Source: Thamnaconus septentrionalis
Lineage: Eukaryota > Chordata > Actinopteri > Tetraodontiformes > Monacanthidae
Direction: 5' to 3'
Length of the DNA stretch: 64,000 nucleotides
Assembly: GCA_009823395.1 (NCBI GenBank)
Contig: CM020512.1
Span: 3,420,905 to 3,484,904, forward strand
Numbering within the stretch: the first letter of the stretch is position 1; each line of letters opens with the position of its first letter. Positions 24,698-35,095 of this stretch are shown here, piece by piece. Position numbers and translations under genes: made by a program. The notes beneath the pieces are model-generated. The model was given only the letters and a program-made list of their open reading frames with translations, was not told where the DNA came from and made no database searches.

Positions 24698-27100
24698 AAG
24701 TGGGAGAAGAAGGGAGGTGGTGGGTGAGAGGCAGATAGGAGGGGATTAGGGCGGAGTGCAATTTTTCAGCAGCCCGGGCAAACGACATGATCTCTAATTA
24801 CCCACAAAGCACTGTGTGTAACTCAAACCACAGATTAGGCAGCATTATCAGGTTTAATAAAACATGACCATCTCTCAGTTTCACTCCTCTCGGCCGGCCC
24901 GCCGCCGCTAGCACCGCCACCGCCACTAAACACTAGCTCCTCGTGAGCCTTTCGCTAATTAAACGGGGGACCTGTTGCTGTTCGCTTTTTGTTTTTGTCT
25001 TGTGTGGGTGTCAGATTTATGCCGGGTTTTTCTCTGAAAAGTTTTAGTCCCGCCAGGTGAGCAAACAAGCTAGCTAACGGCTGCGCTAGCCTGCGACTCG
25101 CGAGTAAAAAAGGAAGTGCACTCAGTAGAAGAGCACCGCTATCAAAAATATAACACGCTGTGAAGAAAATAAGACATAAAATGAAGGTGCCTGGAAATCG
25201 TAGAGAGGTCGTCAGACATTCTTTCCAACTAGTGTTGACACTCGAACGTGAGTTGTGACATCACGGCTTTGCTTCAGCTCTGACTTGTGTGAAAAGATCT
25301 GAATATGTATGCTAAGGTGCCAAAAACTCCCATGAAAACTCCCATGAAACCACGCACGCACGCAGGCACTCACACACAAAATTTGGCCATGCCAGTAAGT
25401 GCTGCTTTGCACTACGGTTTTCACTACTGTGTTATTAACAATTCTATAAAAAGATCCGCTCATGTTTCCCCTTCCTGTGCATTCGTGATGCCACCCCCTT
25501 CAGCGGGCTGAGGTTTAGCGAGGACCGACGAGGTCCTCAGGAGTAAAAACGCCCGCCGACCAGAATCCAGACTGCTACCCCATTATTATTTTTCCCCCCC
25601 TGCACCTCCATTTCTATTGTCTGTGTTTCAGCCTGTGTTAGGTTAGAGCTGTGTGGCCGGGGGTCCGAGCTGGAGTCTGAACAGGTTGGGCCTCCGTCTC
25701 TTCACCGCCTTCCTCACCGTCCACAGTGATCCTCCACCCTGGCAACGCTCCACGGTTTTGTGACTCTTCCGCCAGCGTTCCCAACCGATCCCTCCGGTCC
25801 TGAACCGGTGGGGAGCTCCTGAGACTCCTCTCCTGGCCCCTGCTGCTCGTGATGAGCACTCGCGGAGGGAGGACGAGCCGGCGTTTTCATTAAGTCGGCG
25901 GCACCATGGGGCCAACGGCGCTCACCGCTGAGTGAATCGGACGCAGACGATTACAGCCTTAAGCGGGCAATTATATCTGCCTGCTAAATATGTCACACGT
26001 AATAAACACATGCTCCTGACAGATGAGGCGCCAGCCGTGCCAGTCACACACACACTGGGTTTCAATCACGCCGTGTCTCTGCAGGGTTTTTTTTTGGTGT
26101 TTCTTTTTTGTGCTCCTTATTGAGGTAGCTTTTCATTTAAAAGACAGATATTGCAAAAGAGCTCTTAACACCTGAGGGACCTTGAAGAGCTGCTTCCACG
26201 ATAACATGAACTTAACATTAATACAACTTCTGCACTCCAGTTGTGCACCTAACACGCACAACTACCAACTGGGCAGGAAATATCACTTTCTTCTTCTGCA
26301 GCTGGATGAAAGCACCAGCCCGAAACAGCGCCACCCACCACTCAATTCGACAAACCAACAAATTCCACGGGTTTTTTTCCCCCGCAGCAGCCACAATTGT
26401 GAAAACAAGTTAAACATGTTGCAATACGTTAAAATGATACTCCAGCGAAAATTTGGGGAAACAGTGATCAGCTTTCCATCTACTTCGCACCTCCGACAAA
26501 TCATTTTGTGCTTTGGGTGCTTTTATGGTGAAAAAAAGACAAAGATGGAACTCCACCTCCGAGGCTCCGGCCGATGGAAACGATATTCGGACCATTAGCT
26601 GTGAACTTTCTCATGGGCAGCGTCCCCTCAGGCCGTACAGTGCAAACACGGCACTGACACCAGGCCGATAATATTTGTGAAGGATATTCAGTGAAAACAA
26701 GGGAGGGAAAGTGCCTTAAATCCCTGGCAAGAAGCTTATAGCGCGGCCCGTGGTGTTTGCACAGGACATACCTCAGGAAGCTGAGACAACTGGGAATGTT
26801 TGTCCAGCTTCCAGACTCTTCCACGCATACATACATACATGCCTGCACATACATATACAGGACGGCACATATGCGGCGCGGGGGCACACAATGCAAACCT
26901 CACACCGATATGAATGGCGTGGAGCTGTGAATAGCGGGTCAATTTCTCAATTTCAGTCTACAGCGTTTCACGACGGGTCGAGGTGAACGCAGCCTTGCAC
27001 TTTTTCTTCTTTGTTGGTGCTACTTTGCTGCCCTCGCGAAGCACAGTATGTTTCTGTGTCATGTGCCATATATGCTTTATATTGTGCATGTTGGGTTACA
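23135..27100. other. Intron stretch, unique, no gene recognised
   Basis: An octamer ATGCAAAT lies at 23475-23482, the GA tract at 24647, and a direct repeat of AAAACTCCCATG at about 25324-25348. Open frames here are unsupported. Confidence 0.4.
24647..24695 (+). repeat. (GA)n microsatellite
   Basis: Pure GA after a GTGTGTG run. Confidence 0.95.
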
Positions 27101-27106
27101 GACAGG

Positions 27107-27285
27107 TAGATCGCTAGCTAGCTATCTGTCGAGCTTGTTCACTATCTATCTAGCTTGTTCGCTATCTGTCTTTCTAGCTACATACCTATCTGGCCTGTTC
27201 GCTATCCATCTTTCTAGCTATAATCTAGCTTGTTCGCTAGCTAGCCGGCGAACAAGCTAGATAGCTAGATAGATAGAGAGTTAGC
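27107..27285. repeat. Degenerate tandem array of a GCTATCTATCTAGCTTGTTC-like unit, with terminal inverted segment
   Basis: A unit of about 20-30 bp combining CTAGCTTGTTCGC and (CTAT)n recurs four to five times. At the end the array inverts: ATCTAGCTTGTTCGC at 27223-27237 is followed after 10 bases by its exact complement at 27248-27262, then (GATA)n on the opposite sense. Confidence 0.8.
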
Positions 27286-28959
27286 ATTAAAGACATAATC
27301 AGTGTTAAAGTCAAACACCCGGGGGCTGATTCTGCAGCAGGTGTTCACTCTGCTGCTGCTGCTTTTCCTTTCTTCTTTTTATCCTCTTCTCCTGCGCTTG
27401 GAATGAGAATGCCACCGCGCTGCCCCACGGGAAGGCCCCGGCTGACTAATGCGAGCTCACGGCAGCGCAGCGACTGGTCTTAATTACAGTAACAGACGCC
27501 GAGGGAGACGCGCTGCTACCCGCCGCTGTCGCCGCCGAGCAAACAGCTCCGCGTCTACAGGGGTGGCGGCCAGTAATTAGCACGTGGTTAGCCCCGACCC
27601 CACCCACCGCAACACACACATTCATACTTTCACACTGATAACCCACATTAAAAAAAAACAAACATGCAAAGGTCCAAACAAAGATGGGGAAAAGTGAAAA
27701 TATCCGTTCACTGCTTGTATATTGTGGCGCCACATGAAGCCTCCACCCCCCCAACCTCCCTCCTCTATGTTTTTTCCTCTATTGTTCTTCGTCTGTGCGC
27801 TTGTATGAGAACAAATCACAGACAAAAATACTTCTTGAGCAAAGACAGACACTAAATGCGGCCGGCTTGGGAAATGACCTTTCCACACAGTCAATAAAGA
27901 CTATAAAGGAAAAAAAAATTACAAGGCACGGCATCTCTGTGCCATATGGCGCCTGTGTGACTCAGCCGGTGTCATAGCCATTTTCCACTGTTACTGAAAT
28001 GGTTTCAAATGGTTGGGATTCTTGATAAAAAACAAAACAAAGCAAAAGAACCCACAGCAAAAAAAAAAAAGCAACAACAAAGCAACCTTCTCTGGCATGT
28101 CGGGCCAGTGATACTATGATTTAGAGACTGTTTTTTCATTTTTACTGCCGCCCGCTTGCTGTGTGACACTGGCCCTTACTGTGGTATGCGTGGCCTTCCT
28201 CTGCACGAGGCTATGAAAGCAATTGTGACTGTGAATCTGTAGTCAGCAAAACGCCTGAATGGACCCGAGTTAGCATGCGGAGGCGCACACACACGCACAC
28301 ACCGGACCTCTGATTACTCCGACCCATTTGACTCCGGCTGGCCGCTCAGCCTCTGATTCCTCCCTCCTCATACGGCACTGCGACTTGTGTCATCAGCAAA
28401 ACAGTGACGGCGCCGCTCGCGTATCACACGCCGGTTAATTTTGAGCGTCGCGTCGAGCGGACAGAGTGGGAAGGGGCGAATGGGGCAGGGGAGGGCCATT
28501 AAAAATAACAAGTCTGTGTTTATTTGAGAGCTTACTTCATTTGAAGAGAAGGTCGTTTGGCCGCACAAAGGGACCCGGCGGGGACGAAAGGCAGGGTCGG
28601 CGCCGTCATAAAAGGGGAGGAAAAAAACTGCGATAAGGCCTCGTTTTTCCTTTCTTTCTTTTTCTTCTTCTTCTTTTTTTTTCAAACAGAGCGTACAATC
28701 CAGCCGCTTATCTGTGGCAGAGGAGACCACCAACTAACAAAGCCTGCTCTTCAGCTGTGGCCCTATCTAGGCAGATATCAGTTGTTGGGAGGATATATGA
28801 GCTGGGTGGGGCCTGGATGTATAAACAAGGGCCTCACTCTCTCCCTCGCGCTGCGTGCTAGCGCCGTACTGTAGGCACCTCAGCGGCAGCGGCGGCAGCG
28901 GTCGGCTCTGTTTGATTAAGGTATTCAAATAGAGGAGCGCACACTGCGTTTCCATTTCA

Positions 28960-29640
28960 CTGGGGCAAACTGAAAGTGGCTGACGACAAAGAAGTTGAGC
29001 AATTACAGCCGCATCCTTGCGCCCTCCGCGGGGCGTTCACGGGCGCAAATTATGGATGGCGTTTACGCAGCTCACCCCGAGTCACTCGCTCGCAGCAGGA
29101 ACACGGCTCCGTGTCGCCGCAGCGGCAAAGGTGCTCCGGCGGTCGAGTGCGATTCCTCCTCGGCCGCGCAAGACAAGGGGGCCGAGAGACGCTCGCAGGC
29201 GGTGAATTGAAGTGAGGCAACGGTGAAGCGGACGAGCTCGGGGTTATTTGTGAATGGTTTCGTGGAAGTACGAAGTCCTCTGCTCATTTCCCCTCCCGAC
29301 TCCTCTTTAGCCAGTTCTGCTGCATCACGGCAGCGAGCGCAGCTCCTCCGTCACCTGAGCGCCAGTCAAGTCGGCGGCTGCCGGGCTGGAAAGCTCCCAC
29401 CGGAAACACTTCAGATTTACTCACTCTGAAGTTTTTTATTTTTTTTCTGAGTTGTTTTTGGCCGCTGTCGTCAAGGTTTGTGCGCGCGATTTCACGCACG
29501 TACGGAGAGGCAACCAGCCGCCGCCGCGAGGCGAACGAGCCGCAGCTCCAGCTGAGCGGTGCTACGGGGGAGCGGTGTCGCAAGTGTTCCCTAGGAGCCA
29601 CGTAAACCGGCTAATTACTCAAGCTAGGCTCGTGTCAGCC
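28960..29640. promoter_or_regulatory. CpG-rich block inside intron 1
   Basis: Dense CpG dinucleotides (GCGCCCTCCGCGGGGCG, GTCGCCGCAGCGGC, GCCGCCGCGAGGCGAACG) set this block apart from the AT-rich intron around it. It lies 2.8-3.4 kb downstream of exon 1 in gene orientation. It could be an alternative promoter, since TOX2 is known to have alternative first exons, or an intragenic CpG island. No alternative N-terminus was recognised. Confidence 0.5.
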
Positions 29641-30296
29641 AGCATGAGACAGCGGCGCGCAAGCCGGGTCGCAGATAAACAGACAGCGAAGCAAGAAAAT
29701 AAATAAACAAATGAACGAGAAGAGGAAAAAACACGACACAAGCACGTGTTTCCTTTTATTGTTGTCCAATTAAGCTTGCGTTAGACTCGTATTAGCCTTT
29801 ACGGAGACGGAGGGAGAAAAGCTGTAAATTGGCTGTAAATTGGAAAATCATTTTCAGGGGAGGAAAAAAAGAAAAAAACAAGACTGGAGCAGACAAAGAA
29901 GAGCAGTTGCGCTGAATCGCAACCTTCCTCGCTGAAAGCCTTGTTACATTTTAATTTGGACGATTTTGAATCTTTTACGTCGCTCCCACAAGAGGAGGCC
30001 AACAAACACACACACACAAACACACACACACAACCAGCAGCAGTCAAACACTGAGACACAATCCCCTCCAAAGTCTGCAGAAACTGAAATCAAATAAATA
30101 TTTAAATTAATAAACAAATCAGCGCAGCAGCAAAACAACTGACCCAACTGTAATAATTAGCCTCCCGCTGGCGGGGGGAAAAAGTGACCTGAGCAGAATC
30201 TCCGAAATTGGCCAATCAGGAGCCTGTCGGTGACGATTAGCCGCTACACAACAACAAACAAATCACGTCTCTTTAATGGCCGTGCCACTTTGATGG

Positions 30297-30320
30297 GTGT
30301 GTGTGTGTGTGTGTGTGTGT
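30297..30320 (+). repeat. (TG)n microsatellite
   Basis: Pure TG run ending in G5. Confidence 0.93.
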
Positions 30321-30706
30321 GGGGGTGGATCCCCGACCCGGCGAGGCTGAGTTAACAAGGCGCCCGACCGACCTCTCCCCCGCCCCCCCCAACTCCTACC
30401 TGCTTCATCTGCATGGCCTGGCTAGTTAACGTCAGCCGGTGCGATGATAGAAAAGTGCCCCCCCCCGGTGTGAAAAGCGGCCCTCCTTCCCTCCCCCTGC
30501 CGCCGCTGCCGCCATCCCAAATCTCTGGCAAAGCGAAGGCAGATTTTCAGTGTGCAAAATGAAGTGCACACTTGCCAGTTTTTTTTTTTTTTGTTTTTTT
30601 TTTTGGAGGCGCGGCACTCGTACACAGCGGTGTCACTTCCTCCCCGGAGTGGAAGCACTTTAGAACATTTAATATCTGCCGCTTTTGTTTCCTGGATCCA
30701 TGCAGT

Positions 30707-30714
30707 GCGTGCGC

Positions 30715-30761
<47 letters not shown>

Positions 30762-30768
30762 CATGTGT
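30707..30768 (+). repeat. (GC)n(GT)n(GC)n tract
   Basis: GCGTGCGCGCG, then (TG)n, then GCGCGCGCGTGCATGTG: about 60 bases of nearly perfect alternating purine-pyrimidine. Confidence 0.93.
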
Positions 30769-30856
30769 ATATCAGCATATATTGTTGGGATTATCCACAT
30801 GGAGGATGATCCTAATTCGCTTGACCTACAAAATCACAGCCTGTGCAGAGGAAAAA

Positions 30857-30858
<2 letters not shown>

Positions 30859-30928
<70 letters not shown>
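30859..30928 (+). repeat. (GT)35 microsatellite
   Basis: 70 bp of pure GT, 1.5 kb downstream of exon 1 in gene orientation. Confidence 0.97.
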
Positions 30929-30929
<1 letters not shown>

Positions 30930-31089
30930 ACAGGTGTCGCCCGGCTTTCAGAGTCAATTCCGACTCGTCTTCCACAAACTCGACAGCCTGCCGTAGCTTC
31001 TCACCCGCTCCTTCCCCCACCGCCCGGGCCCGAGACAAACACCCGGCGTGTCAAACGCAGCCGTGTGTGTGTGTGTGTGCGCGCGTGTG

Positions 31090-32315
31090 TTTGTCTCGAT
31101 GACTTAAATTTTTCCATCTCGCACTTCCCGTAGCCCACACAGCCAAAGACAAACATCTCAACCTGCGCTGCTGCGCTGTCGTCCCCACGCTGTCTGGTAA
31201 AGCGGCTCGTTTAGCGGACGAGCGACCAGTTCGCACAAGTGTCCAAAAGTGTCAGTCAGCCAGTCGGAGGGCCCGTCGCCCTGACCTGCTCCCACCACCA
31301 GGGGTAAGTGACGACCGTCGGAGAGCGACAACAAATTCTAATTTGCGCGATCGCAGGCGCAGGCTTGACTGCTCTGTTAATCGAACAGTTTGAAGTAAAG
31401 TTTTCTCAGGGTCTCCGCGGGAGGGGGGGGGGTGCAAGTCAGTGTTTGTCTTGCTCCTCCGGTACTTTTGGCCCTGTTTGCTTTCAATCTGCGGCGGCTG
31501 CGGTCCAAGTCAGTGCACCGACACATCCCATGAAGCGACCCGAGCCTTTCAAATATTTACGTTAAGGCAACAATCTGGCAGGGAGAGCGATGATTTCACA
31601 CTTTTATCGCCGACGCGATGGCGCACTGCATTGTTTTGAGAAAAAATCCACCTGTGCTCTCTCAGTGTCGCAAAGCCAAAAAGTAGCACGGTGATTCAGA
31701 AAAATAGCTTTTTAAAAAAAATGAAAAGAAAAAAGCAGTCTTACTCGTACCGGTAGCTCACTGAAGCAACATCAACGGCAACACATCTCTGAGTGGAGAG
31801 AAGCTGCGAGGCGTCACTGAGATAATGTTGGAGCAGGAGAGGCACAGTATGGATTCTATACAGCTCCCTCTTCCACATGGGCTGGGACACTTAATGCCAG
31901 CTCTGTGCAAAAACACAACTGCACACCAGGGAAATAACATAATAAGCACTTTGGTCGGAGAGCAAAGGAAGGAAAGGGAGGCTGGTTGAGGGGGGGGGGA
32001 GAAAAGTTGAGCTCCGTATTTTCTTTCAACAGCAAAAGAAAAAAAGAGAGAGAGGAGAAAAGAAACACAATGATTGCAGGTTCCAGAGTGGAGTAATAAC
32101 AAATTCGACTGCATTCAGACCAGTGCATCCACGGATCGGCCCACTTTTACTTGCTGACACTTGACTTTTTTTTTTTTCTTTTTTTTTTCTATTTTGGTTC
32201 TGTATGGAGTGTGTGCCCAGTTAGCAAAAGCACGTCCCGGAGCGTTTTTAGAGCCATTTACGCGTAAAAACGTCGCAGGTTGTGTGAGACAGGTGACACG
32301 GTGAACGGCTGCTTT
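31090..32315. other. Intron 1 just downstream of exon 1
   Basis: Unique sequence with scattered CpG, a G9 run at 31422-31431, G9 at 31992, and T-rich runs at 32167-32190. No exon seen. Confidence 0.45.
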
Positions 32316-32318
32316 GCA

Positions 32319-32319
32319 G

Positions 32320-32353
<34 letters not shown>

Positions 32354-32360
32354 GTGTGTG
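32319..32360 (+). repeat. (GTT)11 trinucleotide tract in intron 1
   Basis: Pure GTT (CAA in gene orientation) ending in TGTGTGTG, 40-80 bp from the exon 1 donor. Confidence 0.95.
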
Positions 32361-32362
32361 GC

Positions 32363-32390
32363 TTGTTTGTTTGTTTGTTTGTTTGTTTTG
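32363..32390 (+). repeat. (TTGT)n tetranucleotide tract next to the exon 1 donor
   Basis: (CAAA)n in gene orientation, starting 8 bp after the donor GT. Confidence 0.95.
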
Positions 32391-32392
32391 TC

Positions 32393-32401
32393 ATTTACCT
32401 T
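32393..32401 (-). other. Splice donor of exon 1
   Basis: AAG|GTAAAT on the minus strand, with the GT at 32398-32397. It matches the vertebrate U1 consensus at -2 to +4 and falls at the residue where the TOX-family first coding exon is expected to end. Only a few bases of unique sequence separate it from a (CAAA)n tract in the intron. Confidence 0.8.
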
Positions 32402-32503
32402 GTTGGAGTGGTAATAGTCCAGCGAGCTCAGGCAACTCGGATCAGTCGGTAGGGAGCATGAACCCACACTTGCCGGCGGCGCAGGGTAAAATCTTACGTC
32501 CAT
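32399..32503 (-). CDS. tox2 or tox: First coding exon of a TOX-family HMG-box transcription factor (tox2 or tox)
   Basis: TOX proteins are nuclear HMG-box DNA-binding factors that act in lymphocyte, neural and endocrine development. This exon encodes only the N-terminal 35 residues; the HMG box lies in later exons beyond the low-coordinate end of the window. The peptide opens MDVRFYP, the start shared by TOX and TOX3 (TOX2 has L at position 5), and ends LDYYHSNK, close to the TOX2 end LDYYHGGK and more distantly to TOX LDPYYCNK. In both paralogues, as I recall them, exon 1 stops at this lysine and exon 2 begins FDG. Here the lysine codon is followed directly by GTAAAT, a good donor, leaving the intron in phase 0. 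The ATG has a strong Kozak context (G at -3, G at +4). Read-through into the intron gives only Thr-rich translation of a microsatellite, so the coding part ends at the donor. TOX-family membership is confident; the paralogue is not. Confidence 0.86.
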
Positions 32504-32529
32504 GTCAGGTTGCGCGACGCTGAAGGCAT
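32494..32529 (-). other. Upstream ORF overlapping the TOX start codon
   Basis: An ATG 26 nt upstream of the main ATG (at 32529-32527) opens an 11-codon frame, MPSASRNLTWT, that ends in a TAA inside codons 3-4 of the main frame. It is in a different frame from the exon. Its Kozak context is weak (T at -3, C at +4), while the main ATG is strong, so leaky scanning would be expected. Whether it is used depends on the transcription start lying upstream of it, which is likely but not shown. Confidence 0.5.
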
Positions 32530-33050
32530 GAAAATCACTTTCGGCGTCTCTCTCGGCTCACCACTAGTACAGCAACAACCAACAAGAGAAAAAAAGAAAA
32601 GAAAAAAAAAAGCACACACAAACGCCGCGCGCACGTAACGCACGCTCGCAGAGGAAAGGAGAGAGAGAGAAAAAGAAGTGGTGGTGGTGGAGTTTTTTTC
32701 TTCTTCTTCTTCACTTCACTCGGCGCAACTCTTCCCTCGCATCCGTTTTGCGGCCGAACTTCGGCACCAAACTCTCTGGTGATGCGCACCGCTCCGCCGC
32801 CGGGATGCCGAAGCGCGCGCTCAGTGAGAACGACGCACGGGAAAAATCATGGACACAAGCGCGCACGTGCTGACAAGAAGACGTGGAGGGTTGGGGGGGG
32901 GGGAGAAAAAAAGGACAACTATCCTTCCAGCTCCGGAACAAACAGTCGGAGGGGGGGAAACACACAAAGCTTCGACTCGGATCCGCTCTACGTGAAAAAG
33001 CCCACTTTGCAAAGTCCGCACACGCGCGCGCGCGTTTTGTGACGCTCCTT

Positions 33051-33067
33051 CTTCTTCTTCTTCTTCT
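33051..33067 (+). repeat. (CTT)n tract in the TOX 5' region
   Basis: CTTCTTCTTCTTCTTCTTTC (GAA in gene orientation), within the probable 5' UTR or promoter. Confidence 0.9.
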
Positions 33068-33143
33068 TTCTCTTCTTTTTTCTTTTTCTTTTACTGCCGT
33101 CCGGACTCCGCACGGGCTTTGTTATGGAGGCGCATATCCTCGC

Positions 33144-33148
33144 ATTGG
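33144..33148 (-). promoter_or_regulatory. CCAAT box (gene orientation)
   Basis: ATTGG on the plus strand, i.e. CCAAT on the minus strand, about 640 bp upstream of the TOX start codon inside the CpG-rich region. NF-Y boxes are common in such promoters, but a 5-bp match alone is weak evidence. Confidence 0.3.
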
Positions 33149-33231
33149 TTCCAGTGCAGAAGTGCTCGGACTTCCCTCTGCCATGCGACCTCTGCCGATA
33201 ATAAACGGGAAAGAGGAACGGAGGGAGAAGC

Positions 33232-33321
33232 TGGGGGGGGGGAGGGGGGCGAGAGGGAGAGGGAGAGGGAGGGGGGAGGGTGGTGGTGGTGGTGGAGGAG
33301 GTGGAGGGGTTGGGGAGGGGA
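33232..33321 (+). promoter_or_regulatory. G-run block upstream of the TOX promoter, G-quadruplex capable
   Basis: About 90 bases almost free of pyrimidines on the plus strand, with repeated runs of three or more G, then (GGT)n and (GGA)n. Four or more G-runs with short loops meet the usual G4 pattern several times over. The G-rich strand is the template strand for the minus-strand gene. Confidence 0.6.
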
Positions 33322-33403
33322 GATGTGGCTGCCTTGGCAACCGCTCTCCTTTCTGTAACTGCGCGCCTCTGATTAGCTGGAAATAGTGTGCACGGCTGCG
33401 CAT

Positions 33404-33410
33404 TATAAAG
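33404..33410 (+). promoter_or_regulatory. TATAAAG on the strand opposite to the TOX gene
   Basis: A TATA-box-like heptamer in plus orientation between the G-rich block and the start of the gene-free flank. It could support divergent, noncoding transcription away from the TOX promoter. No reading frame of note follows, so this is only a candidate. Confidence 0.25.
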
Positions 33411-34255
33411 CGCACTCTGCCTCCATCAGCCCTTCATAAAGGCTTCCATTTGGGTTATTGTGCCAGGCAGGGACGGAAGTAGGGTGCACGCGGCAGCTCT
33501 CTCTCTCTCTCTCCGTACTTCCACAGTTTTAAATGTATTTTTAATGCACATGGCCGAACCCGGACTGACTGAACATGCAAAAGCCATCGCAGTCTGAGAG
33601 GAGAGCACTCCTCACTCCTCACACTGCTATTCTCTCTCTCTATATATATATATATGGTTTTGCATGTGCATCATAAAGTGACACACTGCTTAGCTGATTT
33701 TTCGCAAAAAATATCCTTCCTGAATGTCAGTTACAAGTACGTGTTACATTTGTCTTTCTGTAGTTTATGTAAATGCAAGGTTGTGTGTTGCATTCAAATG
33801 ACCCATGGGGTGCAAATTACACTAGTGCTGTCTAATAATAACAACATTGTGCGTCAATGAGCTCCCCAGAAATGAGGAAAATCCTTAACTCATTTTGGTG
33901 CTCCACATTTCAGAGATCGTACTATAAAACATGAAGTTTGGGCAATCCACCCTTTGCGATGTCACCCAGGGCACCTACACCTCTCCCAGGATAGCGACAG
34001 CAGCCCCACCCAGGTGTTGGTTCTGTTTTTGCTGCCTTCTAAACACATTGAAAGGTCCATCAAAGCGTCAAGTTTGAGCAGGAAGCAGAGAAAAAGCGAT
34101 GTTGCAACAGTAAAAAACAGACAAACAAAATGGAATTTGCATAATATGGGACTTTTACTAAAGTGTGTTTGGGGAGAAAGTGAAATAAAGAAGTGCAACA
34201 TGCTGAAGGTGGAACACGAACACGGAGGTTTAATCTGGCGATTGCAAATGCATGA

Positions 34256-34258
<3 letters not shown>

Positions 34259-34300
<42 letters not shown>
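34259..34300 (+). repeat. (GA)n microsatellite
   Basis: Pure GA run. Confidence 0.95.
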
Positions 34301-34869
34301 CCGCGGCTGCCTCTGACAGCTCACTGAATGTGATGGATAGCGCACCCTTGCCCTGTGATGTGCATGCACATTTGATGTTGAAATGGCCTATCCACGGGAC
34401 CATTGTCTTTCAATCATGTCAAGGCAAAGTACAGAACAGAGCACATTTTCTGCTGCCTGCCGTTATTACTATGCCACACTTTACAGCACAATCCACACCG
34501 GCTGCTGCCTCCTAGTTCTTTCTTTCGGGGGTGAGTGGGGGGGCGAATAAGAACACCTTCTGATCCGTTTCTGTTGATGCATCGGCGCTAAAGCACTAAC
34601 AATATATCCTCTTTGTTGCTCCCCGCCAGTGTTGCAAGGCAGGCTTTCATTAGCCGCTGCGAGCTGAGAATAAAGGGGCAGTGCACCACGCAGAGGCGCG
34701 CAACGGCGTCCGCGCGGGGCGCCCGCTGCTTCCCGACCACCAGGCCCAACGCACCACGGCAAACCTGGTCATTATTTCAGCAGGTCCGCTGCTACTCCTT
34801 CATTTACCTTTAAACGCCGCCCCCAACCCCACCAGCCGCTCTGATCCGGCCCAGCGTGCAGAGGGTTAA

Positions 34870-35095
34870 ACCACATGGCTCAGTGCCATGGCTTCATGGG
34901 AATGGAATGTGGAGTGCTGTGTGTGCAGGGCTCCTTTCCCAGCATCCCTCACTGCCCAGACGCATGCTAATGATCAGTATTATTGAGGCACAATTGATGG
35001 GCTAGCAACCAAACAAGAGAAACTAATTACTACTAAGGCTTTATTGTCCTTTAATTACTGGAGCTCTGTGGCAATTAGCGAGCCGCACAAAGACA
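34870..35095. promoter_or_regulatory. Candidate conserved enhancer with overlapping TEAD-like sites
   Basis: GGAATGGAATG (34899-34909) holds two overlapping GGAATG TEAD motifs. Downstream come GCTAATGATCAG, ACAATTGATGG, AACTAATTACTAC, TTTAATTACTGG and GGCAATTAGCG. Unique, noncoding, about 2.4 kb upstream of exon 1. Confidence 0.35.

Larger units (their letters stand above)
32504..33420 (-). promoter_or_regulatory. 5' UTR and promoter region of the TOX-family gene
   Basis: The sequence upstream of the start codon is CpG-rich in patches (32615-32650, 32785-32870, 33018-33045), contains pyrimidine/purine tracts such as (CTT)n at 33051-33067, a CCAAT box in gene orientation at 33144-33148, and a long G-rich block at 33232-33321. 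No TATA box in gene orientation sits at a convincing distance, which fits a CpG-type promoter with dispersed starts. I infer transcription starts between about 32600 and 33120, but the sequence does not fix them, and a noncoding upstream exon is possible. Confidence 0.45.
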
